A stretch of 57,860 nt of DNA, taken from assembly GCA_031426735.1 (NCBI GenBank), contig JASJPK010000081.1, positions 1 through 57,860 of the forward strand, read 5' to 3'. Below are positions 17,233 through 24,676 of this stretch, piece by piece (position 1 is the first letter of the stretch; each line of letters starts with the position of its first letter). Both the position numbers and the translations under genes were made by a program. This stretch comes from PFJX01 sp031426735 (GTDB lineage: Bacteria > Pseudomonadota > Gammaproteobacteria > Burkholderiales > Thiobacillaceae). The notes under the pieces are model-generated. The model was not told where the DNA came from. It ran no database searches and worked only from the letters and a program-made list of their open reading frames with translations.

Positions 17233-17822
17233 GGCCGCAGCAGCGGCGCCAGCGCTTTGGTCAGGTCTTTTTCCGTTACCACGCCGCGCTTGGCGTAGAC
17301 GACCAGGCCCGCGGCATTGACCACCACGGTAAACGGCATGCCCGCCTGCTCGTTGCCCAGCGCCTGCATCAAGGCGATAGCCGGCTCGCGGCCGGCGGCG
17401 ACGGGATAGCGCAGGCCGTAGGCGCTGGCGTATTCGCCGACGAATTCGACGTTGTCTTCCACCGCCAGTCCGAGGAAACCGACTTTCTTGCCGTATTTTT
17501 TGTCATAACGGGCGTGGACTTTGACCAGCAGCGGCAGTTCCTCGCGGCAGGGCGGGCACCAGGTGGCCCAGAAATTGATCACCGCCGGGCGTCCCTTGAG
17601 GCTGTCGATTTGCAGGCCGCCGCCGCCGGGTTGCGCGAAGGTGGCGCTGGCGGCGGCGTAGAAATTGACCGGCTCATCCGCAATTGCGGCGGATGCGGCG
17701 AGCAGGCCGATCAGGCAGGTAGCCCGGATGCAGCGCAGCGGAATCCGGGGCGCGCGCCACGCAACCCCCCCGGATTCCGCTATCGCTGCATCCGGGCTAC
17801 GCGTTGGGTTGCGGTGTTTCAT
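17229..17822 (-). CDS. TlpA-like periplasmic thioredoxin
   Basis: This 197-residue thioredoxin-fold protein of the TlpA/ResA type has active site WCPPC (Cys89/Cys92) in FWATWCPPCREELPLL and cis-Pro region GMPFTVVV. It would reduce periplasmic disulfides or copper-binding thiols such as those of NosL or the CuA site. The N-terminus is unusual. Between MKHRN and the hydrophobic signal core (CLIGLLAASAAIA) lie about 30 residues translated from a palindromic repeat (17719-17800). The signal peptide is therefore long and hydrophilic at first. The ATG at 17822 overlaps the nosY stop as ATGA; a start after the repeat was not found. Confidence 0.85.
   Translation of the reverse strand: MKHRNPTRSPDAAIAESGGVAWRAPRIPLRCIRATCLIGLLAASAAIADEPVNFYAAASATFAQPGGGGLQIDSLKGRPAVINFWATWCPPCREELPLLVKVHARYDKKYGKKVGFLGLAVEDNVEFVGEYASAYGLRYPVAAGREPAIALMQALGNEQAGMPFTVVVNAAGLVVYAKRGVVTEKDLTKALAPLLRP
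17719..17800. repeat. Palindromic repeat inside the 5' end of the tlpA gene
   Basis: Two inverted copies of GTAGCCCGGATGCAGCG...GGAATCCGGGG face each other across about 20 bases. The left copy reads CAGCGCAGCGGAATCC and the right copy, on the other strand, CAGCGATAGCGGAATCC. This GTAGCCCGGAT family is usually found between genes in beta- and gammaproteobacteria. Here it encodes part of the TlpA leader without breaking the frame. Confidence 0.75.
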
Positions 17823-18709
17823 AACAGATCCCCGCGCCGGAACATGCGATACCCCCACACCGCGCAGAGCGTGCCGATCAGGGTCGGCCAGGCCAGGGCG
17901 AAAATCTGGTAACCCAGCGCGCCGAACAGGTCGAAGATCACGTAGGCGGATGGCCCCAGCACGATGAGCTGCGGGTCGAACAACATCAGGGCGGCGGTGC
18001 GGAAGGATTGCAACGGATTGAACAGGGCGATGGCGACGGCCACCTCGGCCGGCGCGTGTTCCTGGATCATCACGCCGAGCAGGATCAGGTCGAGGAACAG
18101 CAGCAGCACCAGCCAGGTGAGGAAGGCCGCGCCCTGCGCCACGTCGGTGGAACGCGCCAGGGTGGAGATCAGCATGGCGATGCCGAGGAAACACCAGGTC
18201 ATCGCCGCGAGCAACGCGGTGTAATAGCCGAACATGCCCCAGGGCACCGGGATGTCGCGGATCAAGGCCCACAGCGAGGCGCCCAGCATGGCCAGGAACA
18301 CCGGCGCGAACACCATCAGATAACGGCCGAGGAACTTGCCCCAGAACCAGGCGCCCAGCGATACCGGCAGCGCCAACAGGTACTCGAACACGCCGGCCTC
18401 GCGGTCACCGGCTACCGAACGCACCGTGGTGATTAGCACGAAAATGGGCAGGATCGCCATCGCCAACTGGATATAGGTCACCAGCAGACGCGACAGGCCG
18501 ATAAAGCCGAGCACGCGCGATTCGGTCAGGCCGAACAGGAACAGCAGGGCGACGATGCCGCCGAATACCAGGGAATGCACGGCGAACCAGCGCGCGCGCA
18601 GCGAGGTATTGATCTCCAGGCGGAGGGTGGGCAAGAAATCGCCCGCGACCAACCTGCCGGGCCGTTCAAAGTTTTGCCTGGCCCCCTGGGGGGAAAGTTT
18701 ATCCATCAT
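17819..18709 (-). CDS. nosY: NosY-like ABC-2 permease
   Basis: This 296-residue protein has six hydrophobic segments after an N-terminal cytoplasmic stretch of about 40 residues. The SVAGDREAGVFEYLLALPVS segment is typical of NosY and ABC-2 permeases. With NosF (22038-22892) it forms the transporter that, with NosD, supplies sulfur for the Cu4S centre of nitrous oxide reductase. It lies about 3.3 kb from nosF, with prenyltransferase, porin and symporter genes between, whereas nosF and nosY are usually neighbours. The stop overlaps tlpA. The first residues could start at either of two adjacent Met codons. Confidence 0.88.
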   Translation of the reverse strand: MMDKLSPQGARQNFERPGRLVAGDFLPTLRLEINTSLRARWFAVHSLVFGGIVALLFLFGLTESRVLGFIGLSRLLVTYIQLAMAILPIFVLITTVRSVAGDREAGVFEYLLALPVSLGAWFWGKFLGRYLMVFAPVFLAMLGASLWALIRDIPVPWGMFGYYTALLAAMTWCFLGIAMLISTLARSTDVAQGAAFLTWLVLLLFLDLILLGVMIQEHAPAEVAVAIALFNPLQSFRTAALMLFDPQLIVLGPSAYVIFDLFGALGYQIFALAWPTLIGTLCAVWGYRMFRRGDLL

Positions 18710-18745
18710 GCTTGATTCCTTGGTTAGCCCGACAGTTTGCCTGGA

Positions 18746-19621
18746 TCATGCTGCGGCCTCCTGTGCCGGATTGATCGGGGCGTTCCGGCGCATCCAGCCG
18801 ATGAAGGCGAACGCACAAACATTCATCAACAGGGCATAGACCACGCCGGGTACTGCCAGCGCAGGCGCCTTCAGTACGCTGACGGCGAGGAAGATGGCGA
18901 GGGCGGCATTCTGCAGGCCGCTTTCGACTGTGATGGCGATACAGTTGGGCCGATCGACATGTGCCAGCGCAGCCAGGCCGAAACCGGTCGCCATGGTGAG
19001 CATGCACAGAAGCAGGGCCGCCGCTCCCGTGTCGGCGAGGTGGTCGAACAAGACCTGGCGCTGGCTGACGAAGGTGGCGATGACAATGACCACGAATAGC
19101 CCGGTGGCGGCATGGCCGGCAACGGGTTCGAGGCGCGCGACAAGGCGGGGACGCAGGTGGCGCAACCACATGCCCAGTGCCACCGGTACGGTGGTGACGA
19201 CGAACACGCCGCGCACGACATCCAGCAGCGGCAGGGCGACGGCAACGCCCGCCCCGGTGAAGTGGCGCAAAGAGAAATCAACGACGAGCGGCACGCTCAG
19301 CACAGCCAGTGCACTGGTGATGGCCGTCAGGGCGATGGACAAGGCCGTTGCGCCGCCTGCCAGGCGCGTCACCAGGCCGGCGCTGGCTCCGCCAGGGCAT
19401 GCCGCCAGCAGCATCAGCCCCACCGCCATTTCCGCAGGCAAAGCAAAACTGATACAGACCAGCCAGCCGATGGCGGGCAGAAGAAGCATCTGACTGCTCA
19501 ATCCGATGACGATGGCGCGCGGTCGCCGGAAGACACGGCTGAAATCCGCCAGCGTCAGCCCCAGGCCGAGCGAAAACATGATGAAGGCGAGTGCCAGCGG
19601 CAGCAGTTTGTCGGTGATCAT
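18746..19621 (-). CDS. Bile acid:sodium symporter (SBF) family transporter
   Basis: This 291-residue protein has about nine to ten membrane helices with the family core CPGGASAGLVTRLAGG and ESGLQNAALAIFLA, the two crossing segments of the Na+-binding site. Members move bile acids, pantoate or other organic anions with Na+. The substrate here is unknown. It starts 7 bases after the Tsx-like porin gene and precedes nosY, suggesting the pair imports some compound across both membranes. Confidence 0.85.
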   Translation of the reverse strand: MITDKLLPLALAFIMFSLGLGLTLADFSRVFRRPRAIVIGLSSQMLLLPAIGWLVCISFALPAEMAVGLMLLAACPGGASAGLVTRLAGGATALSIALTAITSALAVLSVPLVVDFSLRHFTGAGVAVALPLLDVVRGVFVVTTVPVALGMWLRHLRPRLVARLEPVAGHAATGLFVVIVIATFVSQRQVLFDHLADTGAAALLLCMLTMATGFGLAALAHVDRPNCIAITVESGLQNAALAIFLAVSVLKAPALAVPGVVYALLMNVCAFAFIGWMRRNAPINPAQEAAA

Positions 19622-19628
19622 CGCTGCC

Positions 19629-20465
19629 TCAGAAATGCATCTCGATGTTCAGGGTGGGGGTACTCGTATGCGTGCCGACGCCGGGCGGCGTGCCGTACTT
19701 GTTCTTCCACCACTCGTAGCCGCCACCCGCCAAGAAGGCTTTCGGCGCCGCGCCGAAGTGCTGGCCGATATCGAACAGTACGGCGGTACGCAGCAGGGTT
19801 TCGCTGGCGGTGGGGCGGTAATCGAAATCGTCGCCCTTCTCGCCCACCCGGTTGAACATGCCCTGGAATACGGCAGGCGTCGCCCCCGCACGAAAAGGAA
19901 TGCCCCACATGACGTTGAGCATCCAGGCGCCGTCGAACTCGGTGTCCGGGCGTAGCGTGCCCGGTATCCCCTTGTGATTGCGTTCCTTGTAGTAGAGCAG
20001 GCCGATGTCGAGGAAGCCGGGTACGTCCAGTTTAAGAACGGGACCGGCCATCCAGGCGCGCTTCTGCGGGGCGAACAGCGTGTTCTTGGTCGTCCGGTCG
20101 ATGCCGGCGAGGAAGGCGACATCGCGCAGCGGGCCGAAGGCGAGCGGCTTGTCCAGCACGCGTGCGGCGGCGAGTTGCCAACGGTAGTTGAACAGGTATT
20201 CGTCGGCGCCGTCCGTGGTGTATTTGGCCGGATCGGCGGTGTCGGAAAAACGGCCTTCGAGACTGAGGAAGTGGATGCCGGTTTTGCCGACGTTCAGGTG
20301 CGTCAGCGTCGGGATGTGTTTGGCGATGTCGTTCGGCCTGGCCGGCTCGGAGAAGCCGCTGCCATAGCGATAGGCCAGGGCGGTGTCAGTGAGATCGGCG
20401 GCTGCTGCAATCGGCGCGGCGCAGGCGAAACTCGTGGAGAGCGCAAAGGCGATGGCAGGTTTCAT
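19629..20465 (-). CDS. Outer-membrane beta-barrel protein, Tsx-like
   Basis: This 278-residue protein has a Sec signal peptide (cleavage near AAA, about residue 23) and alternating amphipathic strands, and it ends in IEMHF. The terminal Phe is the usual outer-membrane assembly signal. The segment GGGYEWWKNKYG resembles the last strands of nucleoside-channel Tsx-like proteins. It probably forms a small channel. It begins a sub-block of the nos region after a gap that holds three hairpins; no promoter was identified with confidence. Confidence 0.65.
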   Translation of the reverse strand: MKPAIAFALSTSFACAAPIAAAADLTDTALAYRYGSGFSEPARPNDIAKHIPTLTHLNVGKTGIHFLSLEGRFSDTADPAKYTTDGADEYLFNYRWQLAAARVLDKPLAFGPLRDVAFLAGIDRTTKNTLFAPQKRAWMAGPVLKLDVPGFLDIGLLYYKERNHKGIPGTLRPDTEFDGAWMLNVMWGIPFRAGATPAVFQGMFNRVGEKGDDFDYRPTASETLLRTAVLFDIGQHFGAAPKAFLAGGGYEWWKNKYGTPPGVGTHTSTPTLNIEMHF

Positions 20466-20542
20466 CCTGGAAACCTCAGTGGGTCATGCGTAACTTGCTC
20501 GAAGACCTCGTTAATTGAGACATGCCGGGTTGTTTGGCGCTT

Positions 20543-20632
20543 CACCCTCAGGGTGAGTGGATGCTCCACTCGTAGGAGCGCCTTCCACGGCGCGATCGCT
20601 CCAACCATCGCGCCTTGGAAGGCGCTCCTACG
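20543..20632. repeat. Run of three hairpins including a REP element
   Basis: Three inverted repeats stand in series between the prenyltransferase and porin genes: CACCCTCAGGGTG (20543-20555), GAGTGGA-TGC-TCCACTC (20555-20571), and a long hairpin (20571-20632) whose arms CGTAGGAGCGCCTTCC and GGAAGGCGCTCCTACG continue inward with one mismatch. The GTAGGAGCG arm is a well-known REP-type sequence. It may act as a mRNA stabiliser or terminator between two parts of the nos region. Confidence 0.8.
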
Positions 20633-20658
20633 ACAATCGGCAACTGCGGTTTTTAGGT

Positions 20659-21579
20659 TCATGGGTTAAACAGGACGCCCAGCGTCAGGAGGCTGGCGAA
20701 GCTGAATGTGCAAAGCGCGGTATGCGCCAGCAGAAGGTTGAGGCGCGGGCCGGATTCACCGTTGTGCATGCGCCGCGCCAGGGCGATGCTCGCCGGCAGC
20801 GCCAGCACGGCGAGCCAGGCGCCGCGGAGCCCGGACGAGGCAAGGAAGGGCAGACTGGCGTAAGGCAACAACATCATGGCCGTATAGCCCTGCCGGGCGC
20901 CGCCATCCCCGAGCACGGCGGCCAGCGTGCGGCGGCCGGCGCGCGTGTCCGTCGCCAGGTCGCGCAGGTTATTCACCAGCAGCACGGCAGCGGCGGGCAG
21001 GCCGACGGCGGCGCCGACGAGCCAAGCGCTAGCGGAAAAACGGCCTGCTTGCAGCCAGTGGCTGCCGACGACGGCCAGGATGCCGAAAAATATCCAGACG
21101 AACATCTCGCCGAAGGGCGTGTGGGAAATCGGATGGCGACCGCCGGAATAGGCCAGTGCAGCAAGCAAGGAGAGGCTGCCGATGGCGAGAATAGGCCAGC
21201 CGCCGACGGCGACCAGATAGATGCCGAGCAGGAAGGCCAGGCCGAAGGCCAGGCGCGCCGCGCCATGCACCCGCTCCACGCTGGCCCAGCCGGCCGCCGT
21301 GACGCGCAGGGGGCCGAGGCGGTCGGCGCGGTCGTTGCCGCACTTGAAGTCAGCGGCATCGTTGTGGAGATTGGTGCCGATCTGGATGAGCAAGGCCGCC
21401 AACAGGGCAGTCAGCGCCGCGCCCCAGGCGAAGTGCGACCCCTCGGCCCAAGCCAGCGCCGTGCCGGTGAACACCGGGGCCATGGCCAGCGTCAGCGTGC
21501 GCGGCCGCGCCGCCGTCCACCAGATGCGCCAGCCGGTCGGCGGCGCTTGGCTTATGGCTTCAGACAGTTCAGGTTTCAA
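20659..21579 (-). CDS. MenA/UbiA-family prenyltransferase
   Basis: This 306-residue integral membrane prenyltransferase shows the two Asp-rich motifs of the UbiA superfamily: NDAAD (73-77, in IQIGTNLHNDAADFKCG) and NNLRDLATD (203-211). The first motif context and the DRLGPLRVT that follows are those of MenA, which joins a polyprenyl chain to 1,4-dihydroxy-2-naphthoate to make demethylmenaquinone. It starts 3 bases after the nosL stop, so it is in the nos transcript. This suggests a quinone (menaquinone-type) made for N2O respiration. No other menaquinone genes are in the window. Confidence 0.85.
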   Translation of the reverse strand: MKPELSEAISQAPPTGWRIWWTAARPRTLTLAMAPVFTGTALAWAEGSHFAWGAALTALLAALLIQIGTNLHNDAADFKCGNDRADRLGPLRVTAAGWASVERVHGAARLAFGLAFLLGIYLVAVGGWPILAIGSLSLLAALAYSGGRHPISHTPFGEMFVWIFFGILAVVGSHWLQAGRFSASAWLVGAAVGLPAAAVLLVNNLRDLATDTRAGRRTLAAVLGDGGARQGYTAMMLLPYASLPFLASSGLRGAWLAVLALPASIALARRMHNGESGPRLNLLLAHTALCTFSFASLLTLGVLFNP

Positions 21580-21582
21580 GCT

Positions 21583-22041
21583 TCATTTTTCCCTGGCCAG
21601 GATGCCGGCTTTCATGGCGGCGAAATCGACGCTGCCGGCCTCGGCTTTCGCCATGGCGCCATAGCCGTAGGCCATCGGTGTGGTCTTGCCGGGCAGGTAA
21701 TGCGCCTTGCGGGCATCCAGCCATTTGCCGCTGCGGAAATCGTTGACCCAGATTTCGGTCTCCACCGCTTCGGCCCAGGGTTGCTCCTTGAGCCAGAACA
21801 GGGCGCAGCCGATGTCGTCGAACTTGAACGCTTCGCGCTTCGCTCCGCCGCGTACCTGGGCGGCGTAGTGGCGGTCGCTCACGGACATGTTGCAGCGCTT
21901 GCAGGTGTCGCGGTCCCAATGCACCTCGCCGGGGCCGTGGCCGGGGTCGCGCGAGCAGGCGGCGATGAAGGGCGAGGTGGCGAGTACGGTGGCGAGGGCG
22001 GCGAGCCTCTTGAGGCTGTCGCGTTTGGTCGAGGGCGTCAT
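21583..22041 (-). CDS. nosL: NosL, copper-binding lipoprotein
   Basis: This 152-residue lipoprotein has a signal peptide ending in the lipobox FIAAC (Cys29). The mature part has the Cu(I)-binding site CKRCNM (Cys47, Cys50, Met52), followed by the NosL fold. NosL delivers copper to NosZ in the periplasm. The ATG at 22041 overlaps the nosF stop as ATGA; the longer upstream frame is a shadow. A single NosL is usual in both nos clades. Confidence 0.92.
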   Translation of the reverse strand: MTPSTKRDSLKRLAALATVLATSPFIAACSRDPGHGPGEVHWDRDTCKRCNMSVSDRHYAAQVRGGAKREAFKFDDIGCALFWLKEQPWAEAVETEIWVNDFRSGKWLDARKAHYLPGKTTPMAYGYGAMAKAEAGSVDFAAMKAGILAREK

Positions 22042-22892
22042 GCCTGTTCCTCCATTTCGATTGTGGTCAGCACGCCGACATAGCGCGCTAGCATGCCCAG
22101 GAAGCGCAGCCGGTCGGGGCCTGCGATGGCGCCGTGCCAGACCAGTTCGTCGCCGTCGGCGCTGAGGCCCCACTCGGTGAGGGTCTTGGCGATGGCGGGC
22201 TCGGGGCGGCGCAAGACCAGGCGGCAACGCACCTTCCCGGCCAGGGCGACGTCGTCGGCCACGCGGTCGTCCAGGACGATGCGCCCCATGTCCAGTTCCA
22301 GCACCCGGTTGACCAGGGGCGCGACCTCGTCCAGGCGATGGCTGGAGATCAGCATGGTGGCCTGGCCCAGGCGCTCGGCGAGCAGGCCGAAGAAGGCATG
22401 GCGCGCTTCCGGGTCGAGGTTGGCGGCGGGTTCGTCGAGGATCAGCAGTTCACAGTCGCGGCCCAGCGCGATGGCGATGAGGATCTTCTGCTTCATGCCG
22501 CCGGACAGTTTGACGAACGGCAGATGCCGCACCTTCGCCACCGCCAGGCCCAGTTGTGCCGCGACAGCGTCGAAGCGGGCCGGGTCGGTGCCGGCGAGTT
22601 CGCCGGCAAAGCGCAGCAGATCGCCCACGCTCATGCGCAGCGGCGGCGGCAGTTGCGGCACGAAACCGATGCGGCGCAACAGGTCGGCGCGGTCCTGGCG
22701 CGGCTTCAGGCCGAGAATGGAAAGCTCGCCGCCGTGCACGTATTCCCCTAGCAGGCAGCGAATCAGCGTGGTCTTGCCGGCGCCGTTGGAGCCGATCAGG
22801 GCGATGCGTTCGCCGGCGGCGACGCTGAGGTTGAGGTCGTCGAGAACGACGCTTTTCTTGAATTGCTTGGTGACGTGGCGAAGTTCGATCAC
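22038..22892 (-). CDS. nosF: NosF, ABC transporter ATPase
   Basis: This 284-residue ABC ATPase has Walker A GSNGAGKT (34-41), signature LSGGMKQK near 129 and Walker B LLILDEP near 150. A C-terminal domain of about 70 residues follows, as in NosF. It pairs with NosY for cofactor assembly of NosZ. The gene begins 9 bases after nosH and is coupled to nosL. Confidence 0.92.
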   Translation of the reverse strand: MIELRHVTKQFKKSVVLDDLNLSVAAGERIALIGSNGAGKTTLIRCLLGEYVHGGELSILGLKPRQDRADLLRRIGFVPQLPPPLRMSVGDLLRFAGELAGTDPARFDAVAAQLGLAVAKVRHLPFVKLSGGMKQKILIAIALGRDCELLILDEPAANLDPEARHAFFGLLAERLGQATMLISSHRLDEVAPLVNRVLELDMGRIVLDDRVADDVALAGKVRCRLVLRRPEPAIAKTLTEWGLSADGDELVWHGAIAGPDRLRFLGMLARYVGVLTTIEMEEQA

Positions 22893-22901
22893 AAATCGTT
22901 C

Positions 22902-23873
22902 CTACAGGAATTTGTCCAGGCCCTTGACCTCGAAGCGCAGGGCGCCGTTCGGGCAGGCGTCCACGCACAGGCCGCAGCGGGTGCAGTCGGCGCCGATGTC
23001 CATCGTCTCGGCGGTGGCGCGGCCCTTGATGACGCATTCCAGCACATGCGGCACTAGGCAGACCTTGCGGCAATCGCCCTCGTGGAAGCAGCTTTCCAGC
23101 CGGTAGCCGACCTGCACCGGGGTGAGCAGGCCGACCGCGCCGTAGGTGAGGCCGATCGGGCAGAAATAGCGGCACCAGGCGCGGCGTGAGTAAAACACTT
23201 CGATCAGCAGCCAGAGCAGCACCCACAACAGGGCGAGTCCGGGGCCGTAGATCAGGGCGCGCGAGAGGATGCCGGTGGGCGACAGGGTTTCGAACACGGT
23301 GTAGCCGGTGGCGAAGGCCAGGGCCGCGAACAGCAGCCAGAGCACGGTACGCAGGCCGCGATGGAAGGCGTGGTCGCTGACCTTCTTCTTTTTCACCAGA
23401 TACAGATGCAGGCTTTCGGCCCATTCCGCGAGCAGGTGGTAGGGGCAGACCCAGGAACAGAAGGCCCGCCCGCCCAGCAATACCCAGAGCACGAACACGG
23501 TAGCGGTGCCGATCACCAGGTTCACCAGGATGTGCTTGTGCGCCAGCATCACCTGCAGCGCGGAATTCAGGTCGATCAGGTGGAAGCCGAGGAAACGCGA
23601 GGCGGTGAGCGAGCCTTCGAGGATCTGGATGTCGAGCCAGAACGACAGCACGAACAACAGGTTGACCACGATCAGCGTCGCCCAGCGCCGGTTGCGCCAG
23701 GTGTTGGGGTGCGGCTGGCCCTGGTGGGCGTGTTGCTTGAGCTGGCGCTGGTGTTCCACATCGATGCGCTTGAGTTCATGCATCTGGCGCGCGCCGGGGC
23801 TGTAGTCGGCGGCGGCGGGTTTGCGCACCGCGCCGCCGAGTAGAAGCCGTGCCGATTCACGTAGCGACATCAC
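22902..23873 (-). CDS. nosH: NosH (NapH-like) membrane ferredoxin protein
   Basis: This 323-residue protein has about 50 hydrophilic residues, then four to five membrane helices. Two CxxxCP motifs (FCSWVCP and WCRYFCP) are typical of NapH/NosH/NosR-like quinol dehydrogenases. A C-terminal [4Fe-4S] motif CTRCGLCVDACP follows, after another Cys-rich stretch. With NosG it is thought to pass electrons from the quinol pool to NosZ in organisms that lack NosR; no NosR is present here. The start overlaps the nosG stop (ATGA). Confidence 0.9.
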   Translation of the reverse strand: MMSLRESARLLLGGAVRKPAAADYSPGARQMHELKRIDVEHQRQLKQHAHQGQPHPNTWRNRRWATLIVVNLLFVLSFWLDIQILEGSLTASRFLGFHLIDLNSALQVMLAHKHILVNLVIGTATVFVLWVLLGGRAFCSWVCPYHLLAEWAESLHLYLVKKKKVSDHAFHRGLRTVLWLLFAALAFATGYTVFETLSPTGILSRALIYGPGLALLWVLLWLLIEVFYSRRAWCRYFCPIGLTYGAVGLLTPVQVGYRLESCFHEGDCRKVCLVPHVLECVIKGRATAETMDIGADCTRCGLCVDACPNGALRFEVKGLDKFL

Positions 23874-24676
23874 GCCTCCCAGCCGCGGCGCGGGTCGATG
23901 ACGATGGCCGCCGGTTCGGTCGGGCAGACCATTTCACAGACGCCGCAACCGACGCAGGCTTCGTGTACCACCGGGGTTCTTCGCCCATCTGGGAGCGTTT
24001 CCAGGGAAATCGCACCCTTGATCGGGCAGGTGCGCACGCACAGGTCGCATACCGGCACGTCGAAGGGATGCTCATTGAGCGGGATGGGACGCCAGCGATC
24101 CACGTCCATGAAGCGCAGCATGCCTTCATAACCCGCAGCCCGTGCCGCGCCTTTGTAGCTCTTGCCCTGGCGTGCGAGGCATAACTCGGGGCGAGCCAGG
24201 CGCGCCAGACCGGCGCGTTCGTTCAGGTTGAGGGTGGGTTCCGGGTCTTTTTCCTTGGCCAGCAGGATGGGCGGGCTGGCCATGCGCATGGCGCCGCGCG
24301 TGGCCAGATGCTTGGGTTTCTCGTAGGCGAGCGCGCCGGTGGGGCAGGCCAGGATGCACTGCACCGCGTCACAGGAAAAATCGCAGGCCTGGGCGCGGGC
24401 GTCGATATAGGGTGCGCCGACGCCATAGCCGTCGCTCAGGTCGGCGAGTTTCAGGGCGCTGACCGGACAGACCTGCACGCACTGGCCGCACTTGATGCAG
24501 GAGGCGAGGAAGTCGTCTTCTTCCAGGGCGCCGGGTGGGCGCAGACGTTTCTCACCGCCATAGGCCAGCGGCAGCCAGCCGGCACCCGCGGCGGCGAGCA
24601 GGGTGCTGCCGCCGATGAGGGCGCGCAGAAAACGGCGGCGCGCTTCTTCCGCCTTATGAGGGAGTCTGGCTGCCAT
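23870..24676 (-). CDS. nosG: NosG (NapG-like) periplasmic iron-sulfur protein
   Basis: This 268-residue protein has a twin-arginine leader (ARRRFLRALIGG) and four Cys groups for [4Fe-4S] clusters: CIKCGQCVQVCP, an unusual CDFSCDAVQCILACP, CDLCVRTCP and CVGCGVCEMVCP. It works with NosH in quinol-to-NosZ electron transfer. The ATG at 24676 was chosen since it puts the RR motif near the N-terminus; one at 24709 would add 11 residues. Either start lies inside the 3' end of nosD. Confidence 0.9.
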   Translation of the reverse strand: MAARLPHKAEEARRRFLRALIGGSTLLAAAGAGWLPLAYGGEKRLRPPGALEEDDFLASCIKCGQCVQVCPVSALKLADLSDGYGVGAPYIDARAQACDFSCDAVQCILACPTGALAYEKPKHLATRGAMRMASPPILLAKEKDPEPTLNLNERAGLARLARPELCLARQGKSYKGAARAAGYEGMLRFMDVDRWRPIPLNEHPFDVPVCDLCVRTCPIKGAISLETLPDGRRTPVVHEACVGCGVCEMVCPTEPAAIVIDPRRGWEA

